Shown: positions 42,280 through 53,365 of the stretch, piece by piece | Layout of the letters: the number at the start of each line of letters is the position of its first letter | Position numbering within the stretch: position 1 is the stretch's first letter | Assembly: GCA_016237705.1 (NCBI GenBank) | Contig: CP066204.1 | Coordinates: 1,188,001 to 1,252,000 of the forward strand | Direction: 5' to 3' | Source: Aerococcaceae bacterium zg-252 | GTDB lineage: Bacteria > Bacillota > Bacilli > Lactobacillales > Aerococcaceae | Length of the DNA stretch: 64,000 nt | Made by a program: the position numbers and the translations under genes | Notes under the pieces: generated by a model | The model's input: the letters and a program-made list of their open reading frames with translations, nothing else | Told to the model about the DNA's origin: nothing | The model's database searches: none

Positions 42280-45036
42280 TTAATTCTCTGTTGCATTTTT
42301 AATATCTTCATTTGTGATGATATCAAAACTATCCTCATTTTGTTGAATTAGACGAGCTGATTGTATTCTTAATAACTTTTCATTAAAGTTGCGAATCCAG
42401 CGACCATTGCTACGATCAACTGTAGAATCATATGCAGCTTTTACGCTAGCTGCATAAAATTCTGTATCAATTTGATACTCTGTCAATCCTAGTAAACCGA
42501 TTTGTACAATTTCTTCATGTGTATAATCTTCAAAATCAAAAGTAGTTGGAATCCGGCTTGTTAGTCCAGAGTTAATTTGTAAAAACTCTGTCATTTCTTT
42601 TGTATAACCGGCAAAAATAATTACGATATCTCGGCGGTGATCTTCCATGAATTTCAGAATTTCGTCGATTGCTTCTTTTCCAAAATCATTTCCGCTATTA
42701 CTATTTAAAGTATAAGCCTCATCAATGAATAACACGCCACCTAAAGCTGATTCTAAGACTTCTCGTGTTTTGATAGCTGTTTGTCCAATATATCCAGCAA
42801 CAAAATCACTTCGTGATGCTTCAATAAACTTATTCGTTGCAATAATGCCTTTTTGATAAAGAACCTTACCAATTATTCGAGCAACAGTCGTTTTTCCTGT
42901 TCCAGGATTCCCTAAGAATAAAGAATGCAGTGTGAAGTCTTCTACTTTCATTCCCAATTCTTCTTTTTTCCGATTAGCTTCTACTTGGTAGATAAATTCT
43001 TGCACTTGACGCTTAACTTTTTGAATACCAATCAAGGTATTTAGTTGTTCAAATGCATCTTCTGAATGAGCTATATTTTCGGGGTGATTCTTAGAAATAA
43101 CTACGTCAATATCTAAATTAAGAATCGTTTCGACATCGTCACTATTTGTCTTCACAATACGATTTAACTGTTCTTTTATTAATGATTCATTAAAGTTTCG
43201 AATCCAGCGGCCATTAGAGCGATCTAAAGATTGATTGTAAGCCTTAGTTACTTTTTTAGCATAATATGAATTGTCTTCTAAGATAAATTGATCTTTCTCT
43301 AGTAAGAGTTCTCCTAATTGAATAATTTCTTCTGCAGTGTAGTCTTCAAATACAAATCGATTAGGTACGCGAGAAACTAATCCGGGATTTGTCTTTAAGA
43401 ATTGATCCATTTCTTTTGTGTATCCCGCAAATATAACCATAATTTCATCACGATAATCTTCCATATATTTCATAATGGTATCAATTGCCTCTTGGCCAAA
43501 GTTAACAGAACTTTCTTTTTTATTTAGAGTATACGCTTCATCGATAAAAAGAATGCCACCTCGAGCCTGCTCTAAAAATTCTTTAGTTTGAATCGCTGTT
43601 TCACCAATGTGATTAGAAATAAGATCTGCTTCCGTAACTTCTATAAACTTAAATTCTTCTCCCGATAGAACACCATATTGAAACAAAACTTTTCCTAATA
43701 ATCGTGCAACTGTTGTTTTTCCTGTTCCCGGATTACCGACAAAAACAGCATTTAAATTTTGTTGAAGTGATTTTAATCCTTTTTCAATACGTTTACGATT
43801 GGCAGCTACTTGATTGACCATGACTTCAATCGATTGTTTTACTTGATGTAAACCAACTAGATTAGATAATTCTTCCATGGCATCTATTTCTTCGGACTTT
43901 TCTACTTCAGTAACAGATGTGGCAGCACTAGAGTTTTTATTCACAACTCCTGTATGAAAATGGCTAGTGTCAGATTTTTCAATCACTATGTCTTCCACAT
44001 TCCCACCAGGGAACTGTAAGGAATGAACATAGGCGATAGACTGTTCTTCTATGCGAATATTAGGATTACACACTCGATTAATTTCCAACTGATTCGCAAT
44101 TAATGATGTGTCTTCCGATAATAATAAGTCAATTGTTTCATCCCATTTTCCTTTAATAACAATGCCTTCTTGGCTAATGATATGAGAGTTTTCATATGCA
44201 AAAATACCATATTCAACAGTTGTCCCGTTTAAATACGCAACTGTATCTTTCAGCTTAAATGAGTAAAATATGTCATTTGAACTTTGTAGAACAGACTTAT
44301 TGATAACACATACAGCAGCATCATAATTTTCCTGTTTAATAATACAGTTTTCCGTTGTGAAAGTAGAATTATCAATAATAACAGCAGGCCAATTTTTTTC
44401 ATTCGGAGTGGTACTTATAATTGTAGAATTTCGAATCGCAATCTCAGAATTATTTTCTACATTTATTACATTGTTTTTATGGGTAGAAATATTACAATTA
44501 TCTATTTCAGCTTTAGAATGTTCGATAAAAATTGCACACCACAGATTTCGAGAATCAGAAACATTAAGTACAGATTCATTAACTACATTGATTACTTCAC
44601 CTCTTTCTGAATATTTCACTTCAAAATCATTTAAATTCAAAGTAGATTTTTCACTATAGAAAATTACAAACTTCGAATAATCTTTTCTATCATTTTGTAT
44701 TACCACTGTGCAGAGATTTAAGACAGATTCTTCATAAACTTTGAATATCTCTCGATCCCCACTAGGATAAAACCACATATTTTGAAAAGTCACATTAGCA
44801 CCATTTTTGATAACAAAATGTCCTCTTAGAGTATTTGTAAATGTTCTGCCACCATTTTCATTCGTAGTATATTCTCCTACAAAAGTCAAACTTTTATCAA
44901 TGATAAATGTATTTTCTTCAGTGATAGTATAGCTATAACCATTATCAAATTCTAGAATATCACCGTCATTGGCTGCTAAATATGCCTCATTAAAATCCCA
45001 AGTTTCGTCGCTTGAGCCAATTTTGTATCTTGCCAT
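42280..45036 (-). CDS. beta-helix protein fused to two CbbX/SpoVK-type AAA+ modules
   Basis: 918 residues, soluble. Residues about 45-345 are a right-handed parallel beta-helix built from short rungs rich in N, S, I and V (for example VLNVSDS, AEIDNCNIS, EIAIRNSTI, VLQSSNDIFYS). Two AAA+ modules of the CbbX/SpoVK/EccA group follow. Module 1 has Walker A GNPGTGKT (434-441) and Walker B LFIDEAY (496-502); module 2 has Walker A at 709-716 and Walker B at 769-775. Both end in the same stretch DRSNGRWIRNFNE (605-617 and 874-886) and keep an SR(V/I)P arginine motif. Single gene, no partner nearby. Its function is unknown to me. Confidence 0.85.
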   Translation of the reverse strand: MARYKIGSSDETWDFNEAYLAANDGDILEFDNGYSYTITEENTFIIDKSLTFVGEYTTNENGGRTFTNTLRGHFVIKNGANVTFQNMWFYPSGDREIFKVYEESVLNLCTVVIQNDRKDYSKFVIFYSEKSTLNLNDFEVKYSERGEVINVVNESVLNVSDSRNLWCAIFIEHSKAEIDNCNISTHKNNVINVENNSEIAIRNSTIISTTPNEKNWPAVIIDNSTFTTENCIIKQENYDAAVCVINKSVLQSSNDIFYSFKLKDTVAYLNGTTVEYGIFAYENSHIISQEGIVIKGKWDETIDLLLSEDTSLIANQLEINRVCNPNIRIEEQSIAYVHSLQFPGGNVEDIVIEKSDTSHFHTGVVNKNSSAATSVTEVEKSEEIDAMEELSNLVGLHQVKQSIEVMVNQVAANRKRIEKGLKSLQQNLNAVFVGNPGTGKTTVARLLGKVLFQYGVLSGEEFKFIEVTEADLISNHIGETAIQTKEFLEQARGGILFIDEAYTLNKKESSVNFGQEAIDTIMKYMEDYRDEIMVIFAGYTKEMDQFLKTNPGLVSRVPNRFVFEDYTAEEIIQLGELLLEKDQFILEDNSYYAKKVTKAYNQSLDRSNGRWIRNFNESLIKEQLNRIVKTNSDDVETILNLDIDVVISKNHPENIAHSEDAFEQLNTLIGIQKVKRQVQEFIYQVEANRKKEELGMKVEDFTLHSLFLGNPGTGKTTVARIIGKVLYQKGIIATNKFIEASRSDFVAGYIGQTAIKTREVLESALGGVLFIDEAYTLNSNSGNDFGKEAIDEILKFMEDHRRDIVIIFAGYTKEMTEFLQINSGLTSRIPTTFDFEDYTHEEIVQIGLLGLTEYQIDTEFYAASVKAAYDSTVDRSNGRWIRNFNEKLLRIQSARLIQQNEDSFDIITNEDIKNATEN

Positions 45037-45243
45037 ATATCTTCTGTCATCTCCTTATTATTAAATCCGTATAACTTTCCTATTATTCCTAAATCTAATT
45101 ATAGACTAATATCCAATGCTCAAAATCTTAACTCAAATTATCAATGGCAATGTTTTAAGTTTTCTATATTGATTACTGCTTCAATTATATTCAACTATTA
45201 TTTATTTTACAATAATGTATTAGTTGAAGAATTTAAGGTAAAC

Positions 45244-45276
45244 AAAAAGCCTTAACAAGTAATTCTTGTTAAAGCT
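45244..45276 (-). terminator. terminator of the heat-shock operon
   Basis: AGCCTTAACAAG (45249-45260) pairs with CTTGTTAAAGCT (45265-45276); TTTTTGTTT follows on the minus strand. It lies about 20 bp after the dnaJ stop. Confidence 0.85.
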
Positions 45277-45296
45277 CTCTATTCTTGCTCGTACTA

Positions 45297-46448
45297 TTAT
45301 TTTCCGTCAAACATATCTTTCATTTTATCGAAAAAGCCACCCTCGTGTCCTTTAACAGATTCGCCACTTTCTTTGGCTAATTCTTTAAATAAGGTCCGTT
45401 CTTTTTCTGATAATTTAGTCGGTGTCACTACTTTTACCGTCACGTGTTGGTCACCATGTCCAACACCACGCAAACTTGGAGCACCCTTGCCACGTAATCG
45501 GAAAGTCGTATCCGTTTGTGTACCAGCAGGTACTTTTAACTTCACATTACCATGTACCGTTGGCACTTTAATTTCATCGCCTAAAGCTGCTTGTGCAAAA
45601 CTAATCGGCAATTCATAGAAAATCTCTGTTCCTTGACGCTTAAACTTATCGCTCGGTTGCACTCTAAAGATGACATATAAATCACCATAAGGACCACCAT
45701 TTTTACCAGCTTCACCTTGTCCAGATAAACGCATTTGTTGATCATCTTCGACACCAGCAGGCACATTAATTTTAACAGAATGCTCTTGATTTTCAGTACC
45801 ATGACCATGACAAGTTGTACATTTTTCTTTAATTTCTTTACCTGTACCTTGACATACATCACATACAGATTGTGTCATGACACGACCAAATGGTGTATTA
45901 CGCTCTACTTGCACTGCACCTGTTCCGTGACAGCGTGAGCATTTCACTGGCTCAGTGCCTTCTTTTGCACCTGACCCATGACAAGTATGACATTCTTCCT
46001 GACGTTTATAAGTAATCGTCGCTTCCTTACCAAAAATTGCCTCTTCAAAGGTTAATGTCACACGATATTGTAAATCATTTCCGCGTTGTGGTGCATTTGG
46101 ACGGCGACTTGCGCCACCACCGCCACCAAAGAATGATTCAAAAATATCTTCAAAGCCACCGAAACCTCCAGCACCACCAAAGCCGCCACCGAAACCTCCG
46201 AAACCACCAGCACCAAAGTTTGGATCATTGGCTGCATGACCATACTGGTCGTAGGCTGCACGTTTTTGGCTATCACTTAGCATCTCGTATGCTTCGCTAA
46301 TTTCTTTAAATTTATCATCAGCACCTGGTTCTTTATTAATGTCCGGATGATATTTTTTTGAAAGTTGACGGTATGCTTTTTTTATTTCAGCATCAGATGC
46401 ATCACGAGAGACACCTAATACTTCATAATAATCTCGTTTACTAGCCAT
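45297..46448 (-). CDS. dnaJ: chaperone DnaJ
   Basis: 383 residues. The J domain with HPD ([12 protein letters not shown]) comes first, then a Gly/Phe-rich linker (about 75-115), four CxxCxGxG zinc repeats ([32 protein letters not shown]) and the substrate-binding C terminus. It hands unfolded proteins to DnaK. The ATG at 46448 has AGGAGG 7-8 bases upstream; the GTG two codons earlier overlaps that site. Confidence 0.96.
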   Translation of the reverse strand: MASKRDYYEVLGVSRDASDAEIKKAYRQLSKKYHPDINKEPGADDKFKEISEAYEMLSDSQKRAAYDQYGHAANDPNFGAGGFGGFGGGFGGAGGFGGFEDIFESFFGGGGGASRRPNAPQRGNDLQYRVTLTFEEAIFGKEATITYKRQEECHTCHGSGAKEGTEPVKCSRCHGTGAVQVERNTPFGRVMTQSVCDVCQGTGKEIKEKCTTCHGHGTENQEHSVKINVPAGVEDDQQMRLSGQGEAGKNGGPYGDLYVIFRVQPSDKFKRQGTEIFYELPISFAQAALGDEIKVPTVHGNVKLKVPAGTQTDTTFRLRGKGAPSLRGVGHGDQHVTVKVVTPTKLSEKERTLFKELAKESGESVKGHEGGFFDKMKDMFDGK

Positions 46449-46551
46449 TTTCACCCTCCTTGCTTCACAAATTTTGACTATGAACGATTGATAGGAGCCG
46501 GAATTTCTTTCAGCTCCCTCATTATCGTATTAATGCTTGTTGAATGCCTGA

Positions 46552-48384
<1,833 letters not shown>

Positions 48385-48410
48385 TTATCTCCTTTAGTCT
48401 TTTATTCTTA

Positions 48411-48468
48411 TATTTTAATTCGCTCGAGTTAACTTGACGTTCATTTCATACCGCCCATTGTCGCACTA
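48411..48468. repeat. repeat family A, shortened copy f (grpE-dnaK interval)
   Basis: Keeps the two ends TATTTTAATTCGCTCGAGTT / AACTTGACGTTCATTTC and CCGCCCATTGTCGCACTA but lacks the middle of the full copies. Confidence 0.6.
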
Positions 48469-48472
48469 TGTT

Positions 48473-49054
48473 TTACTCTGCGACGATGACCATTGCTGGT
48501 CTTAGCACTCGTTCGTGTAATTGATAACCTTTTTGTAATACCGTTAAGACGGTTTCGCTTGCTTGCCCTTCAGCAGCCGGCATTACACTAACTGCTTGGT
48601 GGAAATTCGGATTGAATGCCTCTCCAATTGGATCAATGACAACAATTTGTTCACGTTCAAACGTTGATTTCAACTGAGTCATCACCATTTCAACACCTTT
48701 TTTCAATGCTGCTGCATCTTCAGATACTGTTTCAGTTTGTAAAGCACGTTCAAGATTATCAACTACGTCTAACAATTCGCTAGCAAGTTTTTGTGAGCGG
48801 AACTTTGCTGCATCTTGACGCTCCTTAGCATTAATCCGTTGCATATTCGCAATTTCAGCTTGAAGTCGTAAAACACGTTCTTCTAATGCTTCTTTCTCAG
48901 CTTCTAATACTGCGATTGGATCAACTTCTACTTCATCTTGAGTACTATCTTCTGCCTCAATATCTGTCACTTCTTCAGTAGCAGTCGGCTCTGTTTGCAC
49001 TTCCTCTACTGGTTCTTTTTGAACATTTGTGTCCTTTGTTTCTTCAGTCAACAC
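48473..49054 (-). CDS. grpE: nucleotide exchange factor GrpE
   Basis: 193 residues: an acidic disordered N terminus (about 1-50), a long coiled coil (EAEKEALEERVLRLQAEIANMQRINAKERQ) and the C-terminal beta domain (FNPNFHQAVSVM, then GYQLHERVLRPAMVIVAE). It releases ADP from DnaK. GGAGGGG stands 4 bases before a GTG and 7 before the following TTG; either could be the start, and the difference is one residue. Confidence 0.95.
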   Translation of the reverse strand: MLTEETKDTNVQKEPVEEVQTEPTATEEVTDIEAEDSTQDEVEVDPIAVLEAEKEALEERVLRLQAEIANMQRINAKERQDAAKFRSQKLASELLDVVDNLERALQTETVSEDAAALKKGVEMVMTQLKSTFEREQIVVIDPIGEAFNPNFHQAVSVMPAAEGQASETVLTVLQKGYQLHERVLRPAMVIVAE

Positions 49055-49077
49055 AACCCCTCCTTCATCATAATTTG

Positions 49078-50091
49078 CTAATATCTTGATAATTCTACTA
49101 ATAATTGATTCATATGCTGAATCACTACTGGATACGGCATCGTTGCTGGACCAATCAGTCCAAAACTCACAAGATGACTACCGATTTTTATTTTCGCCGT
49201 TATAATACTTAAATTCTTATAATGGTACGGTGCATATTGAAAATCAAAAATCACGTCTAAGCCATTTTTTGTATTGGATAAAAATTTAAACCAATCTTCA
49301 TTGCCGTCAATTAAATCAAATAAATTTTTCCATGCCTGTATTGGCATTTGCGTATCGATGATGTCAAACAAATGATTTTTACCTACTGCATAATAATCAC
49401 TGGAATCATAGGTTTCCAATGCTTGTTTAATTAGTGGTGCAAAATTCAACTGCATCGACACTGCTTGTTGCAATTTAAGTGGCAATGTTAACTGCATACG
49501 TGGATAAATTTCTGCCAATGTTAAATCACACAACTCATCTTGAATTATTGCTTCAATCTTACGAATGGCTACTTCATCAAGCGACTGTGGTGTCTGAAAC
49601 AATTGACTTTCTACACGATTGTGATCCGTTATTATCGACGCTACTACTTGCGTATCGCTCACTTTTGATAATTTAAAATCACGCATTCTACGAAATTTTT
49701 CATTAGTAACATAAGCAACCGTTGTATAACCTGTTAATTTTGATAAACGCTCAGTCGCATAATTAACCAAATCATGAATATCATAAAATCGTTCTTTCAT
49801 CATCGGTGCAATTAACGCATGACTCGATTCACGTTCTTCATTAAAGTGTTGAATGAGCTGATTAATATAGAAGCGATACCCTTCAAATGACGGGATTCTA
49901 CCACTTGAACTATGTGCTTTCATTAAATAGCCCAATTGTTCTAATGCCACCATATCGTTTCGAATCGTTGCAGGACTCACATTTAAAACACTTTTTTGCA
50001 ATAAGGTTCGTGAGCCAATCGGTTCTTCCGTTTCACCGTATAATTTTACGATTAAATGTAAAATCTGCTCTTGTCTTGGTGTTAAATTCAT
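49078..50091 (-). CDS. hrcA: heat-inducible repressor HrcA
   Basis: 337 residues. The N-terminal winged helix (ILHLIVKLYGETEEPIGSRTLLQ, then VSPATIRNDMVALEQLGYLMKAHSSSGRIPSFEGYRFYI) binds CIRCE; the rest is the GAF-like dimerisation region. First gene of hrcA-grpE-dnaK-dnaJ, and two CIRCE sites lie upstream of it, so the operon is under its own negative control. The start ATG follows GAGGTG. Confidence 0.96.
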   Translation of the reverse strand: MNLTPRQEQILHLIVKLYGETEEPIGSRTLLQKSVLNVSPATIRNDMVALEQLGYLMKAHSSSGRIPSFEGYRFYINQLIQHFNEERESSHALIAPMMKERFYDIHDLVNYATERLSKLTGYTTVAYVTNEKFRRMRDFKLSKVSDTQVVASIITDHNRVESQLFQTPQSLDEVAIRKIEAIIQDELCDLTLAEIYPRMQLTLPLKLQQAVSMQLNFAPLIKQALETYDSSDYYAVGKNHLFDIIDTQMPIQAWKNLFDLIDGNEDWFKFLSNTKNGLDVIFDFQYAPYHYKNLSIITAKIKIGSHLVSFGLIGPATMPYPVVIQHMNQLLVELSRY

Positions 50092-50111
50092 TTATTTGTT
50101 CACCTCACTTA

Positions 50112-50138
50112 TTAGCACTTGAATAACTTGAGTGCTAA
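50112..50138. promoter_or_regulatory. CIRCE operator 1 (promoter-downstream)
   Basis: TTAGCACTT, 9 bases, GAGTGCTAA: one mismatch from the consensus TTAGCACTC-N9-GAGTGCTAA. It lies between the hrcA -10 element and its ribosome site, where HrcA binding would block transcription. Confidence 0.93.
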
Positions 50139-50147
50139 TATGGTTAT

Positions 50148-50176
50148 ATCTTACACCCGATTATCTCACTTGTCAA
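50148..50176 (-). promoter_or_regulatory. promoter of the hrcA operon
   Basis: On the minus strand TTGACA (50176-50171), 17-bp spacer, TAAGAT (50153-50148). The pair is flanked on both sides by CIRCE elements. Confidence 0.85.
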
Positions 50177-50193
50177 TACTTTAGATAAAAAAA

Positions 50194-50220
50194 TTAGCAC
50201 TCTTTAAAACAGAGTGCTAA
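50194..50220. promoter_or_regulatory. CIRCE operator 2 (promoter-upstream)
   Basis: Perfect TTAGCACTC-N9-GAGTGCTAA about 18 bp upstream of the hrcA -35 element and 27 bp after the yitT stop. It might also act as a weak terminator for yitT. Confidence 0.95.
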
Positions 50221-50247
50221 CTGAGTGTCTTTCAATTTTATTTCGTA

Positions 50248-51144
50248 TCAAGGTTCACTAATACTCGTAGTAGTCAATGCTGGATTTTCAGCTTCAGTAT
50301 CAATGAAGTAAGTAAATCCTTCACCTGTCACTTGATGAATATCCGCTACTGTCACGAATGCTTTAGGGTCAATTTCATGGATAACCTTCTGCAATGTCAA
50401 TAATTGACGTTGATTAATCACAATATAAATAATGTGTTTTTCATGTTTCGTATAAAAACCATATCCATTCATAATCGTAACACCACGATCTAATGTCTTC
50501 GTCAAGCGTGTCGCAATTTCTTCGTGCTTATTGGAAATAATCGTCACTGCTTTTCTAGGATTAAACCCTTCAAGAATAAAGGAAAGTGTCTGACTAGCCA
50601 CTAATAGCGTTCCAATCGTTAAAACACCTTTTTCTAAACCAATAACAAAAGTCAATGGAATCAAAATTAAAATATCTAAAATTAAGAAAGCTCGTGATAC
50701 GCTAATGCCTAAATATTTATTCATAATTAAGGCAATAATATCCGTTCCAGCTGTCGTTCCATTTCCTAAAATAACAATACCGATACCCAACCCAATTAAA
50801 AATCCTGCTACCAATGGAGCAACAAGCGTATTTTCTGGCACAAACGTGCCAATATTGACGTATTGTAAAAACAATGACATCGCCACAATTGATAATAAAG
50901 TATAAATAATCGTGCGTTTCTCAAGATACGTCCAGCCAATAATTAATAAAATAACATTGGCAACGAAACTCACAATCGCATTATTCCAACCAAAAACGTA
51001 AAGGCAGAAGAGTGAGAACCCTGTTATGCCCCCCTCACCTAAATGATTTGGAATAACCACAGCATTAATGGCAATCGCAAAAATCAAATTACCTAATAAA
51101 ACTAGTAAAATCGAAAAAATAATATCACGTAATTTTTTATTCAT
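50248..51144 (-). CDS. YitT-family membrane protein (DUF161/DUF2179)
   Basis: 298 residues. Five or six membrane segments fill residues 8-190 (IIFSILLVLLGNLIFAIAI, IVSFVANVILLIIGW, LVAPLVAGFLIGLGIGIVILG, and others); the motif GEGGITGFS and GTTAGTDIIALIMNKYL are typical. The cytoplasmic DUF2179 domain (AVTIISNKHEEIATRLTKTLDRGVTIMNGYG) forms the last 90 residues. Transport role presumed; substrate unknown. Confidence 0.88.
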   Translation of the reverse strand: MNKKLRDIIFSILLVLLGNLIFAIAINAVVIPNHLGEGGITGFSLFCLYVFGWNNAIVSFVANVILLIIGWTYLEKRTIIYTLLSIVAMSLFLQYVNIGTFVPENTLVAPLVAGFLIGLGIGIVILGNGTTAGTDIIALIMNKYLGISVSRAFLILDILILIPLTFVIGLEKGVLTIGTLLVASQTLSFILEGFNPRKAVTIISNKHEEIATRLTKTLDRGVTIMNGYGFYTKHEKHIIYIVINQRQLLTLQKVIHEIDPKAFVTVADIHQVTGEGFTYFIDTEAENPALTTTSISEP

Positions 51145-51165
51145 TTATACGCCTCCTTTTATTTA

Positions 51166-51240
51166 CTTGAACGTTCTCGCTCACACTATAGGCATTCTGG
51201 TAATTTCTCTAGTAATTCATTACAAAGCACCCAATGTCAC
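51166..51240. repeat. repeat family A, diverged copy g (hemW-yitT interval)
   Basis: Retains GGTAATTTCTCTAGTAATTC and an end CCCAATGTCAC matching the right half of copies b and d. Confidence 0.5.
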
Positions 51241-51245
51241 TTATG

Positions 51246-52397
51246 TCATCCCATTGTAATTGTTCCTAATAAATCACGAAATACGGTGTCTGCTAAAAAT
51301 AGTCCTCGTGTTGTTAATCGAACATTGTCATTCTCGCAAATTAACAAACCAGCTGCCGCTTGTTCAGCAAAAAATGCACCAAACAATTGATTAGCATCTT
51401 TCTTGAATCGTTGTTCAAAATCAGATAGATAGAATCCTTTTGTCGTTCGCAATGCTAAAAACAAATATTCTTCCATTTGGTCTTCAAGTGATAGGCTCGT
51501 TTCATTGACAAGTGGTTTTTGATTCGCCTCAGTCGCTCGCAAATAATGATGAACTGGGCCACTATTATAATAGCGAACTCCGTCAACAAAACCATGTGCC
51601 CCAGCACCAAAACCATAATACGGTACATATTGCCAATACTTGAGATTATGACGAGACTCAAAACCAGGACGAGCAAAATTGCTGACTTCATATTGTTCAA
51701 TCCCTGCTTCATGCAAACGGCGAATCGCTAACTCAAACATATCAGCGTCCACATCTTCTGACGGTAATGGTAATTTACCTTGCCGCTGCAATTGTTGAAA
51801 TAATGTTTGATTTTCAATAATAAGCGAATAAAGCGAATAATGTGGCAAATCTAAGGACAGTGCCTTTGTCAAACTTTCATCAAAATCTTCCATAGTTTGC
51901 TCCGGTAAACGAAAAATCAAATCAATACTCAAATTAGTAATGCCAGCTTCACGCAACCATTCAATACATTGATAAATATGCTTTTCACGATGATTGCGTC
52001 CAATTTTACGCAATAGACGGTCATTGAACGATTGAACCCCCATACTCACTCGGTTCACACCAAATTGGGCTAGCAATTGACACTTTTCAAACGTTAACTC
52101 ACCTGGATTGATTTCAAACGTATATTCTGTCTGCTCATCATACGGTAAATAACGTTGAATACTCGTCAATAACTGCGTCAATTCTTCTATATTCAAGCAA
52201 CTCGGTGTCCCACCACCGACATAAATCGTATCAAATCGTTCTTGACGTCCGTTTAAGTACAGCGAAAACTCTTGCTCCAACCCTGTTAAATAACGTCCTA
52301 CCGGTTGTCCGTCATAAAAATATTTATTGAATGCACAATAATGACAAATTTTCTTGCAAAAGGGAATATGAATATAGGCAGCCTTAACGCTCTCCAT
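51246..52397 (-). CDS. hemW: HemW, radical SAM heme chaperone-like protein
   Basis: 383 residues. The radical SAM cluster motif CKKICHYC is in the HIPFCKKICHYCAFNKY segment, followed by YVGGGTPS and the HemN-like C-terminal domain. HemW is annotated as coproporphyrinogen oxidase-like but binds heme and lacks oxidase activity in the cases tested. The ATG at 52397 has AAAGGTG upstream and is preferred over the frame start at 52418. It overlaps the ribF end by 14 bases. Confidence 0.92.
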   Translation of the reverse strand: MESVKAAYIHIPFCKKICHYCAFNKYFYDGQPVGRYLTGLEQEFSLYLNGRQERFDTIYVGGGTPSCLNIEELTQLLTSIQRYLPYDEQTEYTFEINPGELTFEKCQLLAQFGVNRVSMGVQSFNDRLLRKIGRNHREKHIYQCIEWLREAGITNLSIDLIFRLPEQTMEDFDESLTKALSLDLPHYSLYSLIIENQTLFQQLQRQGKLPLPSEDVDADMFELAIRRLHEAGIEQYEVSNFARPGFESRHNLKYWQYVPYYGFGAGAHGFVDGVRYYNSGPVHHYLRATEANQKPLVNETSLSLEDQMEEYLFLALRTTKGFYLSDFEQRFKKDANQLFGAFFAEQAAAGLLICENDNVRLTTRGLFLADTVFRDLLGTITMG

Positions 52398-53346
52398 TTT
52401 GTTCACCTTTTCGTTCAAAAAATTGCTTTGTATGCACTAAATCAGAATCCAATTGTGCAATCAAACCGTCAATGCCAGAAAACTTCATTTCATTACGAAT
52501 GTACGATAACCATTGTACACTAACATTTTTCCCATAAATATCTTGATTAAAATCTAAAATATAGACTTCACACGTTTTTTTACGATTCGCTTCAAAGGTA
52601 ATATTATAACCAATCGATGCCATGCCATGATACCACTGTCCGTCAACGAATAGTTTAACAACATACACCCCAACACTTGGGAGCACTTCCTGTGGATTGA
52701 TTTGAACATTGGCAGTCGGATAACCGATTGTGCGACCACGCTTATCGCCATGGACGACAACACCTGATGTCTGATACGCATATCCCAGTTCAATATTTGC
52801 TTGTTCAATTTGATTGGATTCAATCAACTCTTTAATATTACTTGAGCCGACTTTTTGCTCATCAACTGTCAGTTCTGGCACTTCAATTACATCAAAACGA
52901 TTTTGAGCATGTGCCGGCAAAGTTGCCATATTGGCAATCTCTTTTTTTCCATAAGTGTAATCAAATCCTGCCACAACTGCTACAGCATTCAATCCTACAA
53001 TATACTGGTCAACAAATTCTTGTGGCGATTGCGTACCGAATGACAAGGTATAATCTACCAAATATAAATAATCAATCGCTAAATCTTCAAGCAATTCAAT
53101 TTTACGGTCAATTAGCGTTAAATATTGTACTTCTTCTGGCTTTAAGTTTTGATACACAATTTTAGGGTGCTGATTAAAGGTCATCACTGCCAGTGGCACA
53201 TTGCGTTTTTCAGCTTCTTCTTTTGCTCGTAAAATAACAGCTTGATGCCCACGATGAACACCGTCAAAAAAGCCGAGTGCTAATACGATTTCACGATTTG
53301 GAATTTGATTTTTATTATATGGGTGCTGTAATCGAATAATTTCCAC
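52384..53346 (-). CDS. ribF: bifunctional riboflavin kinase/FAD synthetase
   Basis: About 320 residues. The N-terminal FMN adenylyltransferase part has LALGFFDGVHRGHQ and the ISSTxxR-like VGSSNIKELI; the C-terminal kinase has GRTIGYPTANV and GVYVVKLFVDG. It turns riboflavin into FMN and FAD. The frame is open to a TTG at 53388, but a GTG at 53346 (VEIIRLQHPYNKNQIP) follows an AGGG site and gives the family's usual N terminus; an ATG at 53373 is the alternative. Follows truB, the normal truB-ribF order. Confidence 0.92.
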   Translation of the reverse strand: MEIIRLQHPYNKNQIPNREIVLALGFFDGVHRGHQAVILRAKEEAEKRNVPLAVMTFNQHPKIVYQNLKPEEVQYLTLIDRKIELLEDLAIDYLYLVDYTLSFGTQSPQEFVDQYIVGLNAVAVVAGFDYTYGKKEIANMATLPAHAQNRFDVIEVPELTVDEQKVGSSNIKELIESNQIEQANIELGYAYQTSGVVVHGDKRGRTIGYPTANVQINPQEVLPSVGVYVVKLFVDGQWYHGMASIGYNITFEANRKKTCEVYILDFNQDIYGKNVSVQWLSYIRNEMKFSGIDGLIAQLDSDLVHTKQFFERKGEQNGER

Positions 53347-53365
53347 TACATAATCCCTACTTTCT

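Noticed and set aside
46494-46518. hairpin between dnaK and dnaJ (GGAGC and GCTCC arms)
   Set aside because: The stem is only 5-6 bp with a long loop and no T run, too weak to call a terminator.
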